Shown piece after piece: positions 10,846-23,334 of a stretch of 64,000 nt of DNA (within the stretch, counting starts at the first letter, position 1; the number at the start of each line of letters is the position of its first letter). This DNA is from Cerrena zonata (lineage: Eukaryota; Basidiomycota; Agaricomycetes; Polyporales; Cerrenaceae): assembly GCA_038087015.1 (NCBI GenBank), contig JASBNA010000003.1:124001-188000 (forward strand), in the 5' to 3' direction. The notes under the pieces are model-generated. The model was not told where the DNA came from. It saw only the letters and a program-made list of their open reading frames with translations, and ran no database searches. The translations under genes were made by a program, and so were the position numbers.

Positions 10846-13800
10846 CAGTGTTGGCATTAAGGCTTAAGCCTTAAGATGATTAAGGCCTTAATGTGACCTT
10901 TGTTACGACCCGTAATCAAGACGAGACCAAAACGTACACTTAATTAAGCCTTAATAAATCACATGATTACTTTTCCTACGACCGCGCATTGACCTTTGAC
11001 TTTGACAATTGATTATTGAATGAAAATGTCTCAGTTCGTTCTCTTTGTTTGAAAAGACTTAAGATCTGCAGAGTGCCACTGGTCACACCAACTAACCCCC
11101 TCTCATTTGAACCACCACCGTCTCTCATTATGCCACCCAAATGTCTCGATCTCTGGGACTTCTTCTTCCGTGGTGAAAAACAAAATACAAGTCATTATCA
11201 CGCGTACTGCTTAGGCTGCATTGGGCAGCATCGTCCGTCCGGTTCGGCCATTGATGTAGACAACCCAGTCGTTCCATCTGCAGAGGCCTGGTTCAAGGAG
11301 GGTGAGTAATTGACACAAGTGTCTCACTGTAGTATTTTATTAACTCTTCATTAGCTATTTCAAAGGTGGAGTCGACCAGGGGTGTAAGGCTTGCTATGAT
11401 TGCACATTTAATTGGTGCAAAACCATGCCCTTATGCTTCCGATGCTGCACGAAGCATTGCAAGACAGGCAAAACTTGAAGACCAAGAAAAGAAATCTGCA
11501 AGTTCCACAATTCCATCGAAGCGCAAGGCACCTGAGGTGATTCAGGCAGTCAAAAAGAAGATGAAACAAGGACCGCTCAAGGTTTTCCGTGGAGTCGATA
11601 TACCATTCAGTGAAAAGGAAACCGATATGATCCAGCGGCAGTTCCTTCGTGCGACGGTGTCTGCCAATCTTCCATTTCGATGGCTTGAGAACCCGGAAAT
11701 AATCAAGCTCTTTTTAATGATGCGTTCTCAGGCTGATAAGGTTATCCCAGGACGTCGTTCGATTTCAGGTTCCCTACTTGATCATGAAAGTAAACGAGTT
11801 GAACAAAATCTGCAAGATCTTCTGAAAGGGAAATATGCAACTCTCTCGTGAGTTGCTATACTATTTGGTTCTGACCGGTATCAGTTCTAAACCGATTATA
11901 TAGGACCGATGGGTGGAAAGATGTCTCACGCGACTCTATTACGGGTGTCAATGTTGTTATTGATGGAAAGGTTTGTCACAATTGAGAAACTCACCGCCAT
12001 TGTTATTATCCTGATTTCTATCCTCATCACAGTCTTATCTCATTGAACTGCTCAAGACAACTGGTCATAAGAAGGATGGGGACTCGCTTTGTGTTGCTTT
12101 TGGACATATGATAGACCGAGTGGAGGAAGTATATGGGTGCATTGTTGTAGCCCTTGTTACTGACAACGATGGTGGTAGTCAAAGCGGTCGTAAGAAAACA
12201 GTCGAGGTACGACCATGGATTTTTGGCCCTGCATGTTGCGGACATCAGGTATGAGCTCGAAGTTACTCACGTCTGAGCTTATAGATATAGTACTTACTCA
12301 TGCCATTTTCCAGTCGCAACTTCTATTAGGAGATTATTTCAAGATTTATGGTCTTGCAGATGAGACGGCGGAAACAGCTACTGAGCTTTTAGGCTGGATT
12401 CTAAATCATAGTGGTGTCCGCATCATTTTTGATGAGGCACAAAAACTTGGTCTTCAGACGGATGACCCGGAAAAGATACTCTCTTACCTTGTTGCCAACC
12501 TCACACGATGGACAACTCATTACATTGCCTTCGATCGTCTTCTCACTCTTGAGAGAGCTCTCCGACAAGCTGTTTTCTCACGACGATCTGATATTCTCGC
12601 TGCTCAGGTCGGAGCAGAAAAGAACCGCAAGAAAGCTGCTAAACTTAGGGAATCTGCTGATGCTCAGTGCGATGTTATTGACGATACTACCTTTTGGAAG
12701 AACTTACGCACTGTTGTTACCGACATCGAGCCTATCTGCTTGGCTACTAATATCAATCAGAAGGATTCCGTGCGCCCAGATCAAGTCTTGTTGGTGTTCG
12801 CAGGGATGTATATTCATTTTGCATCTCACGCTGTCAATACTGTCAGGATAGGCATGGTAAAGCAGATCGAAAAAAGATGGAAGGCGATGGACCAACCCTT
12901 GTTTGTGTTCTCCCTCATCTTGAATCCATACGAGAAGCTTGACCGCTTCGGGAACGATGCGGGAATCTCCCCCTTTATACTTAATAACACATTGGTCGAG
13001 GTACGTTACACACTTTTCTCTCACAAAGGAGCTCAGGGCAGCACTAATGCCTACTTCTCTACTAGTTGTACAAACGTGTCAGGTCCCGATCCAGTCAAGC
13101 CAATCTAACCGAAAAGATAAAAGCACTCTCTCGGGCATTTATGGACTACCTCTCAAATAAGGGCTCATTTGCTGAGTTTGAAGATAGCCGGGCAACATGG
13201 CAAGATATCTATGTGAGTATTTTCTACTCTAAAGTTGCCTTCCGTTCTTATCACTTAGCATGTCATTAGGGTGATGATCCAATCACGGTATGGGAGGCTC
13301 TTCGCACCGATCAGTCTGTTGCAGAGCTTGCAGACTTTGCAGTCCTACTTCTCAGTGTGGTTCCCAATTCAGCGGGCACAGAGCGAACATTCTCTGACCT
13401 CAAGATCAAAAAAACACGAATTCGGAACCGTTTGAACTTGGAAAAACTTACAAAAATGTCAAAAGTGAGTACTACTACTACTTGAACTATACCTCCAGCT
13501 GATATCAATTCTCTGATGTCTAGATTGGCTCTGATATTCGCTCTAGCCATTTAGCAGATGGTTTTGTCCCTGATCGTGAGCAAAGGAAGAACCATACAGA
13601 AGAGAGGGTCCAAACTCTTCTTGCTGTGCCACGATATGCGGATGCCCTCGAAGACAAACCAAATGACGTTGAGGACTCTGGCACCAACACTTCATCAGCG
13701 GCATCTACTGCTCGTCTTGTGACCTCGCGCACGGTGTGGAGGCGTGAACTCTCGAAATGGCAGCAAGAGTATACTACTGACTCTGACGACGAGGATCCAC

Positions 13801-14165
13801 ACGAGGCTGCTCAAGATACCACTAGCACAACTGCAAGACGAAAGCCATGGTTACCATTGACTTTATCTAAGCTTTTTGGGGGAAAGACTAACAAACCTAC
13901 TACTGCACGACCTCGACGAACATACACTGAGGAAGCGATGTACATGGAACTTCTTGCTGCGGAGGTTGATGATCCCGATGACTGTCCCGATGACGGTGCT
14001 CGTGAGGGCTCGGGCGACGAGTATGACCCAAATGACACTTAAATTTATTTTTGGATACTACCCTTAACATTGTACCTTAACATGCTACGATCATAACCCT
14101 TTGTATGATATTACAAGCCTTAACATCGGCGAGCACCCTTATTAAGCCCCTTAACGCCAACACTG
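10846..14165 (+). mobile_element. hAT DNA transposon, nearly complete, without matching target-site duplication
   Basis: The ends are inverted repeats: CAGTGTTGGCATTAAGG at 10846-10862 and its complement with one mismatch at 14149-14165. Both subterminal regions are rich in CCTTAA/TTAAGG motifs, as is usual for hAT elements. It encloses a hAT transposase gene. The flanking 8-mers differ (gcttgacg on the left, ataaaagg on the right), so no 8-bp target-site duplication is visible. The left side interrupts the P-loop gene. The right side abuts another inverted-repeat element at 14166. This suggests a rearrangement or deletion after insertion. Confidence 0.85.
11130..14042 (+). CDS. hAT family transposase
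   Basis: Start ATG 11130 opens a BED-finger-like N-terminus (CLGC...H). Exons continue at about 11355-11847, 11904-11970, 12032-12257, 12314-13000, 13064-13212, 13270-13465 and 13523-14042. Recognisable hAT features are STDGWKD (first catalytic Asp region), ALVTDNDGG (second Asp region), CGHQ|SQLLLGDYF, the RW pair in LTRWTTHYIAFDRLL, and the C-terminal dimerisation block LLSVVPNSAGTERTF, which holds the catalytic Glu, followed by KIKKTRIRNRL. The tail is acidic (DDPDDCPDDGAREGSGDE). I saw no premature stop or frameshift after splicing the obvious introns, so the enzyme may be functional. It would cut and paste its own element by recognising the CAGTGTTGGC ends. Confidence 0.85.
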
Positions 14166-15974
14166 ATAAAAGGGGGGTTGTAATTGAAATAGGGTAGGAA
14201 GGAGCGGTCAGAATATTAAGCAGAGGTAGTATGGTCCTCTACTGTGTTGGGAAATGGTGTGTACAAGATCCCAGATCGATTGGATAAGAACTGCATGTCC
14301 TGTATTTGGAATACCCCCAAAATGCGAAATTAGGGGGGTACCCTAGGCTATTGGTGGGGAACCAGCCATCCCCTTGACTATCAATGATAATAAGTTCGAT
14401 ATATAGTATGGGGAAGCCCATATTCCCATCCACATCCTCATAGAGTCATCCCTCATACTAATACCTCTTTAATAGGGTGAAAAATGCGAAAATAGGCTAT
14501 TACCTCCACATATACTCAAATAACTTTGGAAGGGAAGGCTCTATGGGTAGTCTGGCTGGTATAAGTATAGATATAGTATTCTTCTAGAGGTATGTAGCTC
14601 CGCAAGCCCTACATACCAGTGGTTGGACCTATATAGCTTAACCACTTTGTGGAATATGGGCGAAAAAGCTATTTTTGTGTCCACAATTGCCAGGGATATA
14701 CTTATGATATTAATGAGCGGTTTTCTTGTGCCTATAGCCCTTGGAGATTACTCCAATTTGGTCCCTCCATTTGTTCTCAGACATAGAGGTGACTCTCCAA
14801 AATGCGACCCATCCCCCCTCTCCTCCTGACTCAGAAATACCACAAATTGCACCTCTTTTGGGACTTACAGGTCTTACTACTAGACCAAATAACATGAGGG
14901 GGCATAGCCTGGATGAGGGACAGTAAGTACTTCCTGAATCCCCAGCCACCATTATAGAACTTCCAGCCTGACTAATGGTATAGAGGAAGGAGTGTCTTAG
15001 AGAATTGCAATTTGAGTGAAACTTGCATGTAGGGTACACTAACCCTAGTGTTAACAAAAAGTATGTCCTATGGCCAGGGCAGCTGGATAGAACTGTGAGG
15101 GATACTTGAAAACCTCCATAAGCAGTCTTCTTTCTCCATGAATGTTGCTCTATATGTCTTTGGGTGGGTGTATGCTGGTTTGCATGCAGTAATAGGGGTA
15201 TATTGGGAGAGGATTTATAGGGGTACCTCCTTACCTGCAGCTCTGTAATCCTAGATATCTTCTAGTATATATTAGAACTCTCAATATCCAGAAGTAGGGC
15301 CCCATTGGTGTAGGGGTTGGTGAGATACAAATATCTGCACCTCCTCCCCCTCCCCAGGGGTACCTTCCCTCCCCCTCTACCATTTCATGTCTGATAACCA
15401 AGCCAATTGGTATATATCATTTCCTGCATATTTGACACGTCCAGCAGCAATCCTGACGCGTAGAAACACGCTCTGACACGTCATATTACTGGCCCATCCC
15501 ATCCCTCCTCCTCCTTCCCCTATCACCCAGTATTGATTCTATCACAAAGCGGTGCTGGGTATCACCTAAGATAGTATATTCCAACATAATATAGGTAATA
15601 CAGAATATTCTATCCATTAGAACAGAAGATACAATAGATGTTCTCCTCCTGGTACCTAAATAACATATTTCGACCATAGCATACCCATACATTGTGCTGA
15701 TGCCAAGCGGACTGGAATACGAGCTTCCCCATACTATATCTCGAACTTATTATCATTGATAGTCAAGGGGATGGCTGGTTCCCCACCAATAGCCTAGGGT
15801 ACCCCCCTAATTTCGCATTTTGGGGGTATTCCAAATACAGGACATGCAGTTCTTATCCAATCGATCTGGGATCTTGTACACACCATTTCCCAACACAGTA
15901 GAGGACCATACTACCTCTGCTTAATATTCTGACCGCTCCTTCCTACCCTATTTCAATTACAACCCCCCTTTTAT
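14166..15974. mobile_element. Non-autonomous element with 252-bp terminal inverted repeats
   Basis: Bases 14166-14417 and 15723-15974 are inverted copies of each other, both 252 bp and nearly identical (for example TCGATATATAG against TCGAGATATAG). The 1.3-kb interior has no convincing ORF. It contains several short hydrophobic-looking ORFs, a poly-C/poly-T stretch (about 15345-15380) and three near-repeats of 'GACACGT/GACGCGT' (15431-15482). The outer ends are ATAAAAGGGGGG. The left end touches the hAT terminus directly, and the right flank (cgattt) does not match it, so the target-site duplication is unresolved. The superfamily is unknown. Confidence 0.75.
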
Positions 15975-16887
15975 CGATTTATACCTACTATTTCTGTCAT
16001 AACTCTCCCAGTTCTTATCCAAATGACATGGGGGTTTCAGATATGGATTCAGCGTTAAAATGCCGTTCTTTTACTCCCTAGTACATGTTCTAATGCTTGG
16101 TATAGGCCCCTGCACCATCCCCCACCCTATCCCAAACCACTTTCCCAAATAGGCAATAGGAGGTGCTGACATAAGCGCCCACAGTAAGCGGAAGGTGAGT
16201 AGCAGCCACAGCCACCTCGATCTCACATAGATAAGGGCCTCTTAGCCTAATATACAGGTGATGTGTGATAGGCCAATTAGCCTGTTTCTCCCTTTATCCC
16301 TACATCCTAGGTATCTCCCTCACGATCGTTGGTCTTTTCCCCTTTCCAGAGGTCGATCATGGGGGCGATTTTTGATATTTTGATAAGAGATCTAGGAGAT
16401 AAAACATAAGAGAAAACATACCGGTACATCTCGGCATCCTACTTCCCGGTCCCTCCCATTATTCCCATCATTCCCATCATTCCCCCTGCCCCCCACCCAC
16501 CATCTCCGCTGCCGCGTGTCTTCCCGCCGCGTCGGGGAGGGCGCGCTTGCCGCCATATGGTAGTTCGCTCATTTCTTACTCGATCGACACGTTCTATACA
16601 GCATTCAAGAGTGTTCTTAGTGTACATTTCGATTATATAATAGCTATGAATGTATACATTGGTGAATATACCATGGAACTCTATCTGGTTGTGCAAGTAA
16701 GAACCATTGTAAGGCGGGAGAAAAGATAAGTAACTTTTCTATTGAAGTAACAACTTCTGGCACGAGTAAGAGTCCGTTGTGATGTTGGTAATACTTGCTT
16801 ACATATGCGTCACGTTCCGCATGCATCACCACGTGAGGTGCGTCGTCACAAGTAATAGTTATTAGTATGCGGAAGGTAAGTATATGT
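15975..16887. other. Spacer with GC-rich pyrimidine tract, no confident gene
   Basis: 15985-16020 resembles (inverted) part of the roughly 160-bp repeat unit found at 50.7 and 54.7 kb: 'cataactc.ccca.ttcttatcc'. 16439-16560 is a GC-rich pyrimidine tract with a short CCCATCATT repeat followed by a CpG-rich block. Its complement can be read as an 85-codon ORF with glycine/methionine runs, which I take as simple sequence. The remainder shows nothing I recognise. The region may include the downstream end of the KDZ element, but no terminal repeat was identified. Confidence 0.35.
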
Positions 16888-19800
16888 TTACAATATATCT
16901 AAGTTAGAGAAGAAACTTTCGAGTCCCCTCATCTCCTGATGGAACTCCTCATCCTCGTCAAGTAGATCCTCCTCCTCATCTTCATCATCTCCTGTACTAG
17001 TGGGGGCCTCATCATCTACAGCAGTTGGCGCCATGTTAGGATCACCCTGCAGAACAGTGCCAATACGCACACCGCGAGTGCGATCACCCGTAAATCCAAC
17101 GAGAGTGTATATCTTCTGAATATACTTGAGTAAGAGAGAGTTTACCCCTATACGACGGGTCATAAAGTCGCGTAGAGGACCCAAGAGTGAATCGTGTGAA
17201 GCTTCGAGTTGCATAGTCACCTGCAAAAAGAGTGCGGTTTCGTCATAGATTGCGGTGTAAACCCAGCGCGTTTCAACATTGCAATGGATAACTTCCTCCT
17301 CGGCTCGTGCAATTCGATGACAAAGCTTGAGCATCTCGCGGTACACCGGTTTCACCCACGGTTTATTGCGGATGTCGTTCCTTGTACTACGGAGCATAGT
17401 AAGCTCCTCAACGTAGCCATACTGAGACAGCTTCGTCCAGTCGAGCTTCTCGCGAGGGGGGGTGAGACAGATGGCAGCAGTGTTGTAATTATCTACTGCC
17501 CGTCGGATTGCCTTGGACCGTGTTTGCAAAGACTTGGCGATATGTGTTCGCATCTTATAGCCTATGAAAACATTAGTATTTGACAGGGAAGTGATGTCAC
17601 AGCGAAGCCTTACCAGTACCTGAAATATTGAGTTTGTGTAGCTCAAACAAACGCTGGATGACAAGCTTGTGAAGTTTGTCGATAGCGCGGTGATACGCAC
17701 GTTCAGTGATGTACTTCAACGTCTCACTGTATGTAGCATCACCCGGGATCCAGCGCTGAGTGATCCCAAGCCTACACTCCATAGCTACGACGTCGCGCAA
17801 GAGGGTATCACATTGCTCGATCGCAACACGACGTTGGGTCTCGAGTCGCATTGTTGCAGAGGCAACTTGCGCATATGCCCTACTACTGGACCCCGGTGTC
17901 TCTGAAACAAAACCAGAATCCGCAAGATGATCGAAATAAGATGCCTCCGATTTAGCCTTATCCGCACGCGCAGCTTGTAAAGCTTGTAGGAGCTCAACAT
18001 ATTCAACCTGGAGAGTGTTAGTCTCTGGTTCACCTCCAAGCTGGGCAAAGAACTCAGCCTGCTTTTGTTCCCAAAGGTCCATGTCTTCATCCGAGACATT
18101 GAATCGTTGTTTTGATTCTTCGAGTGCATGGGTTTCGTTTTCGAGGATGTCCAATGCTTGTTTGTAGTTATTGAGAAGAAAGACACCAAGGTTCATGTAC
18201 TTTTCTTCGTCCCAGTGAATCCAAAAGTTGTCTTGCCAGAGATCCCGTCGGAAAGCGGAAGCATGCCGAGTTCCCGAAGCAAGGCCATTAGAGGAGCTAA
18301 ACACACATTCGCAAGTTTCAAAATCTCGGAGGCCCACACCCTTAAAGACAGATGGGTGGTTCTTACGTTGACATTGGTAGTTGTGGGAGTAACCATGGAA
18401 GGTGTTCACAAGGAAATCGAACTGTCTCTCTTGGACAGCCGGTGCGAGACTTGAGTTCTGTATGGTGACGGCAAAAGCACAGCCAATATCAGACGCAATT
18501 GCCGAGCGTCCATCGAGAACCTCAAGGGCTTTGGCAACCATTGCCAGCGGGTACTTGGCACTAAATTGAAAAAGAGTTAATGAAAGAGAATATGATGTAC
18601 ATGAAGGCTTACAGTTCTCCACTATGGACCATGTTGCAGACCCATAGAATCAGACCATGTTCACAAACAGAGGCATATATTCCAGTCTCATCAAAGATAC
18701 CCCATGATTTTTTCTTATCATCCGAAGCAGCCGCCTTCCAGTTCTTCACACATTGATCGATATTGTTGTGTGTATGTAAGACACCATCAGTGGGATCGCC
18801 TTCCGGGGTGTGCTCCGCAGTCTTCTCTCTTTCGTCTTCACTCTCGTCGTCGGTGGAATCTCCTGTGCGAACTTCACGGTGCCTGGGCGCTTGTGCTGGT
18901 ACTTGTCGGGATTTCACCTCGTTTGCGAAACGGTCTACAAACTCGCGAGGAAGGAGGTAGTCGGACTCGGTGTATATACGAGTATCAGCAGCAATACGAT
19001 TACCATATGGCAGCACTCGTTTCAGGCTGTTGTTGCCGTCATGTGCCCACATCCTGGCGTATTTGAGTTCGGGTTCATCCTTCAGCTTATGAGCAAAATA
19101 AATGTGAGCATGAAACTGGTATGAGGGGAATAGCTTACGACATAGCAGCATGCAGTACATGCATTGTTGACTCTCCAGTTGGGTGTGTCTCTACCCAGCG
19201 CCGTTGCGATACACTTGTTGATCGTGCGGAGCATGCGTAGATAGACTTCGTATGTCTCCGACAGGATTGTATGGAGATAACGTCGGAATGGGATCTATAT
19301 CAAGTCATGTTACTTAGCATTGTAGACAAAAAGAATGAAGTACGTACCATGTAATAATCACATATTACTCGTGTGAATGCCTCAATACTCATCGAAGCTT
19401 TTCGAGACTGAATACGATGAAACAATTCTAGGGTTCGGAACCCGATGGCAGCGGCAGGAAGGACAGGAGTCTTAACAAGGAGTCCATGCTCAGTGAAATC
19501 GATGGCAGCTGAGGTGCTTGATGGCGGACGGAGAATGGTATATGATCTTTCCATAGAGAAAAGCTCATAGACAGTCAAGGTGTATGGGTGAGAGTGCCCT
19601 TCTGGGGAAGGGGATTCGTTTGGTGGTGAGGACGGAGAAGGGGCTGAGAATCCGTCGGGGGTGGTAGGGGAAATCGGTCCAGCGTTTGCTTGGCCGTACT
19701 TCCATTTGATATAGGCATCAACCAGCGGTTCAATCAAGGGATTCCACGCACTCATCTCCTGCTTGCGACGCGAACGCCAGCTTTGGGGATGTCGAGTATG

Positions 19801-20324
19801 TTGCCTCCTCATCCTAAATACATGTTAACCCATAAATAATTGAAACAAGAGACAAAGACGTACCAACGAAGCGACGACATTGAACGTACTATTTGCATAT
19901 CGTTGTCGTTGGGTAGCTCGTCTTCACTTCCATCATCAACCCAGTCTTCAGGACTGGCATCTGGCATCGGAGTGTCATTGTCGACATCGGGCATTGCAGT
20001 ATTAATAGATGCACCGTTTGCACTCGATTCAGTTTGGATGGTATGGAGGAGTTGTCGACCAGTAGCATCGAGACCTGGTTCCGAAGGATTAGTTAATTAC
20101 GGATACAACAAAATAAAATAGAATATTTTATTACCGGCATATTGATCATACAAACGCTCCTTGAGCTTTTGGCGTGCAATAGCTCTCGCTTTGAAACCGA
20201 GGGTGGTAGACACCTTTTCTACCACAGAGCGGTTGGCAAGAGTTGAGAGAGATGTGTTGGGAGTTACCAGCTGTACTTTTCGTACCTGCCGACTCACCCC
20301 CGTGTTTCGTTTAGACCTTGCCAT
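16888..20324 (-). CDS. KDZ (Kyakuja-Dileera-Zisupton) family transposase, apparently full length
   Basis: The start at 20324 (MARSKRNTGVSRQVRKV) matches the basic N-terminus usual for mushroom KDZ proteins. Seven exons follow, with donors near 20133, 19861, 19346, 19134, 18613 and 17610, and the stop is at 16888. Diagnostic segments are WGIFDETGIYASVCEHG (about 18700-18650, a catalytic Asp), HSGELAKYPLAMV across an intron, SDIGCAF (about 18495-18475, Asp) and CECVFSSSNGLASGTRHAS (about 18315-18260, Glu). A Gln/Glu-rich helical region and an acidic tail (EEEDLLDEDEEF) end the protein. KDZ enzymes are RNase H-fold DDE transposases of large DNA transposons. No premature stop was seen. Flanking terminal repeats could not be found, so the limits of the element are open. 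Confidence 0.9.
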
Positions 20325-20371
20325 ATCCTTGACTATACTGTAGCACCGATCCACGGACAGAAGGTCGTTCG

Positions 20372-20416
20372 GGGCGGAATGATCGACAATCAATAAGTGG
20401 ATCGATCATTCCGCCC
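20372..20416. promoter_or_regulatory. 15-bp perfect palindrome in the divergent promoter of KDZ and the orphan gene
   Basis: GGGCGGAATGATCGA (20372-20386) is repeated in exact inverse at 20402-20416 with a 15-nt spacer. It sits in the 150 bp between the KDZ start (20324, -) and the start of the plus-strand gene (20475). It may be an operator-like site or hairpin acting on both genes. It could also be the inner edge of a transposon terminus. Confidence 0.55.
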
Positions 20417-20474
20417 TCCATCCATTGTAGCATTGTCAAGATCCAGTGAATACTTATCACTTCAACTTGACACA

Positions 20475-22431
20475 ATGGCTCCGAGGGTCTGGCGCGAGCC
20501 TGAGGGAGAGCAAACGCCAGCAGCTGAAATACGAATTGTTGTGCTTGGAGGTTCGTCGGCAGGTATCTACACTGTAAAGAAGTCAGTCAAAAATCTCCAT
20601 ATGATGAAGTTCAAGTTTGTGCTTATCAAGTTTCCTAGCTGTCCCGCTGATTTGTTTCCTGGCCGAGTCTTCATGGACACAACCAACTATCACTGGATCA
20701 TAGCCCAAATTTTAGGCTTCATAAAAGTAAAGTAAAATCTTATAAAAAGTCTCTTACAAAATATAATTTTCAGACCAAAAAAATGATCTAAAAATTCTGA
20801 ATTGCAACAGAAATTGATGAATTATAAAAACCTATGTAAATTCAGACTTTTATATCCACTTTTTGGAGTTCAAAAAAGCTCAATTTCCATCCTTTTTTTG
20901 CTGGGAAAAAATTCAGTATGCAAAATCCAACATTTTGATACAATTTTATTTTTTCAAAAATTATAATATAATTGTATATATTAAAATAGAATTTCATGAA
21001 TAGACAGCCTAAAGAGAAGATATAGACTACTATTCTTAGTACATCATGGTCCCTGTCAATAAGACTATTTGATGGAGATACTTAGGTATACAATACTATT
21101 CATCTTACCAATTTAACAGTTTAAATTTTATATTAGTTTTGGAAAAATAAATGTGTGTCAAAACTTTGAATTTTGTATTACAAATTTTGCTCTAACAAAA
21201 AATGTATCAAAATTGAGCCTTTTTGAACTCTAAAAACTGGATACAAAAGTCAGAATTTATATAGGTTTTTGTGATTCATCAAATTCTGCTGCAATTCTGA
21301 AGTTTTGCATCATTTTTTGGGTCTAAAAAGTATGTTTTGTAAGAGACTTTTTATAAAATTTTACTTTACTTTTATGGAGCCTAAAATTTGGGCTACGGTC
21401 CAGTGTATTTCCCCATAGTGGTACACTGCCAGTCATCAGCAGAGGCCGACCCAGTATGGAGGCTACAATCTTTCATCCAGAAGATTGAGGGCAAAAGTGA
21501 CGTGAATGAGATCATGCATGACCTCCTCACCGATCGCACGATACATAATATCCTTAGAGCATCGGTGTCAGGAGCGGTTGAGTTCTATGCTGCCCTCTTT
21601 AATAAGGCTCAACACCCCACAATCTTCCTGTCTTGGTAAGTCCGATGAATCTATGGACAATACAATAGAACTTACTCTGTTTCGACTGTAACTCAGGGAC
21701 AATGCGTACCCATACATCGTAGGGTATGACGATGTGACAATCGTAGAAACAGAAACCTTTGTCGATGCAATGGTCTACCTATGCGACAGACCCCGAACGG
21801 TTACAGGGGTTGTTCATTACCAGCTCACAACGCCCGCGATAGAAAATGAGACAGAGCACATATCGTTGGATAGTAGTCAGAGCACAGATGCCCCAGGGAT
21901 GTCCGAGGTTTCCACGCTCGCGTCAATTCCCGTCGCTTCTCAGAACACTTCACAAGACGCGCCCGAAACGTCCAGAACCCGTCAATCCCCTACTGTACCA
22001 GCACAGCCTGCTCGGGGACATGCTGCCCACAATGACGGTAAGTAAGCTTCATGCACCCCAACTCCCAGCCTTAAATAACCCCGCTAACAACTGTGTTATC
22101 AGAACGTACATATGTTCACGTCCGTAACATGCGCAGCCACATCGTGAAGTCTTTCACACACCGTCCGTCTGGGCGCATCCCTGTACTTTCCCTAGGACAG
22201 TACGCTGATCGTCTCGCCGACACCCTCGGACATACACCCTCAACGATCATGCGACTCCATCAAATCTCCCTCGACTCACGTCAACGCGCCACTCCCAAAC
22301 ACTTTTTCGTGAACAAGATGATCTCGTATGGCATGCCCCATCTCGATGCAGAATTGTATTGGGAAATGATGGAGCTTGGCCCTAGTAGAAGTTTTGAACT
22401 CAGAGAACGGATGAGCTTGGATGTAGAGTAG
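20475..22431 (+). pseudogene. Orphan gene divergent from KDZ, exon 1 split by a MITE
   Basis: ATG 20475 begins MAPRVWREPEGEQTPAAEIR and a glycine-rich loop IVVLGGSSAG, which resembles a decayed P-loop lacking the lysine. The exon is broken at 20690 by the 715-bp MITE. After the duplicated TAT it resumes in the same frame (FPIVVHCQSSAEADPVW). Introns at 21636-21696 (GTAAGT...CTCAG) and 22042-22102 lead to a Ser/Thr/Pro/Gln-rich linker and a last exon ending at 22431 (...MSLDVE). I do not recognise the family. The head-to-head layout with KDZ over 150 bp suggests it may be a passenger of the same element. With the MITE in place the frame hits a stop at 20735, so the gene is probably inactive unless the insertion is spliced out. 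Confidence 0.6.
20691..21405. mobile_element. 715-bp CACTA-like MITE with 3-bp TAT target duplication
   Basis: The termini are inverted: CACTGGATCATAGCCCAAAT at 20691 and, inverted at 21405, CACTGGACCGTAGCCCAAAT. The similarity runs on inwards for more than 150 bp with AT-rich content. TAT at 20688-20690 is duplicated at 21406-21408. CACTG ends and a 3-bp duplication are the hallmarks of the CMC (CACTA) superfamily. There is no coding capacity. A left-truncated relative lies at 52316-52985. Confidence 0.85.
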
Positions 22432-22439
22432 TTGTCACT

Positions 22440-23334
22440 AGAACATATAAATGAAGCATTATTATGATTACACCTCTGCCATAGGATGGTACAAGTACGA
22501 AATGAACTTTGAAATATGCCCAAGAGTGATTACACATAGCCTAGACATAATTTAAGCATGTTTGGTGAAGTGACACAAAATATGGACACATCATGTTCAC
22601 AACGCCTATACTGATATACGAAGTCATTCTTAACTTGCCGATGACGCCAAATATCATCCATTTTGTAAAAGATATGGGTACGACGTTCTCTTTATCTTAC
22701 AAGTCGTTGAGTACGGTATTGGGGCAAATACCATTGGCTCTAGAAGCCTAAGACCCCAAATAAAACTTCTCGTAGAATATCCTATGCAATTAAAGATATG
22801 TTTTTTCTGCTTTTCCGCCCATCACCAGTTTACAAGTTTCGAAAATTATTTCGGTTTGTTGATACCTTGACAGAGGCCATTGATTCTATAGCATTGGGGT
22901 GTATGTACCTCACAACAGTTTCAATACTATACAATGTAGTGTAACTACACGAACACCATGTACTATTGAAATCATTTTACTCACTCCCTTAGTGAGGTTA
23001 GTGGTAAGCGCCACAATGATGATATTCAACGTTGTACCGCCGGTGTAACTTCGAAGTGTCAACTATATTATGAGGTTTTGCACTATCACATAGCTGTAAG
23101 ATACCTATAGACAGGATTCTGCCTGCGTCCTCAATTGTATATTCAAATCGAGTGTCGACGAACTTGAACCACAGAGGCTGTGTTAGTAGGCGCTAAATAT
23201 TCTCATATGTTTCTGCCCGTGTCCATTCAAGTCTGGACGTCGACGGCTGTTCTAACTTCGGTACTAAGTATTCCACAACACATATATCAGAACATACCTA
23301 CTGACAATGTTTTTGACTTTCTAAGGATCTGAGA
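22440..23334. other. Intergenic stretch, nothing recognised
   Basis: About 900 bases between the end of the split orphan gene and the next small gene. No ORF above about 50 codons with plausible splice context, no tandem repeat and no inverted repeat were noticed. Confidence 0.4.

Noticed and set aside
16439..16696. 85-codon minus-strand ORF with glycine/methionine runs
   Set aside because: Its glycine/methionine part is the complement of a CCCATCATT simple repeat, and there is no exon context or conserved motif.
20397..20735. Plus-strand ORF continuing into the MITE as a short complete protein
   Set aside because: The last 15 codons come from the MITE end. The true exon continues beyond the element in the same frame.
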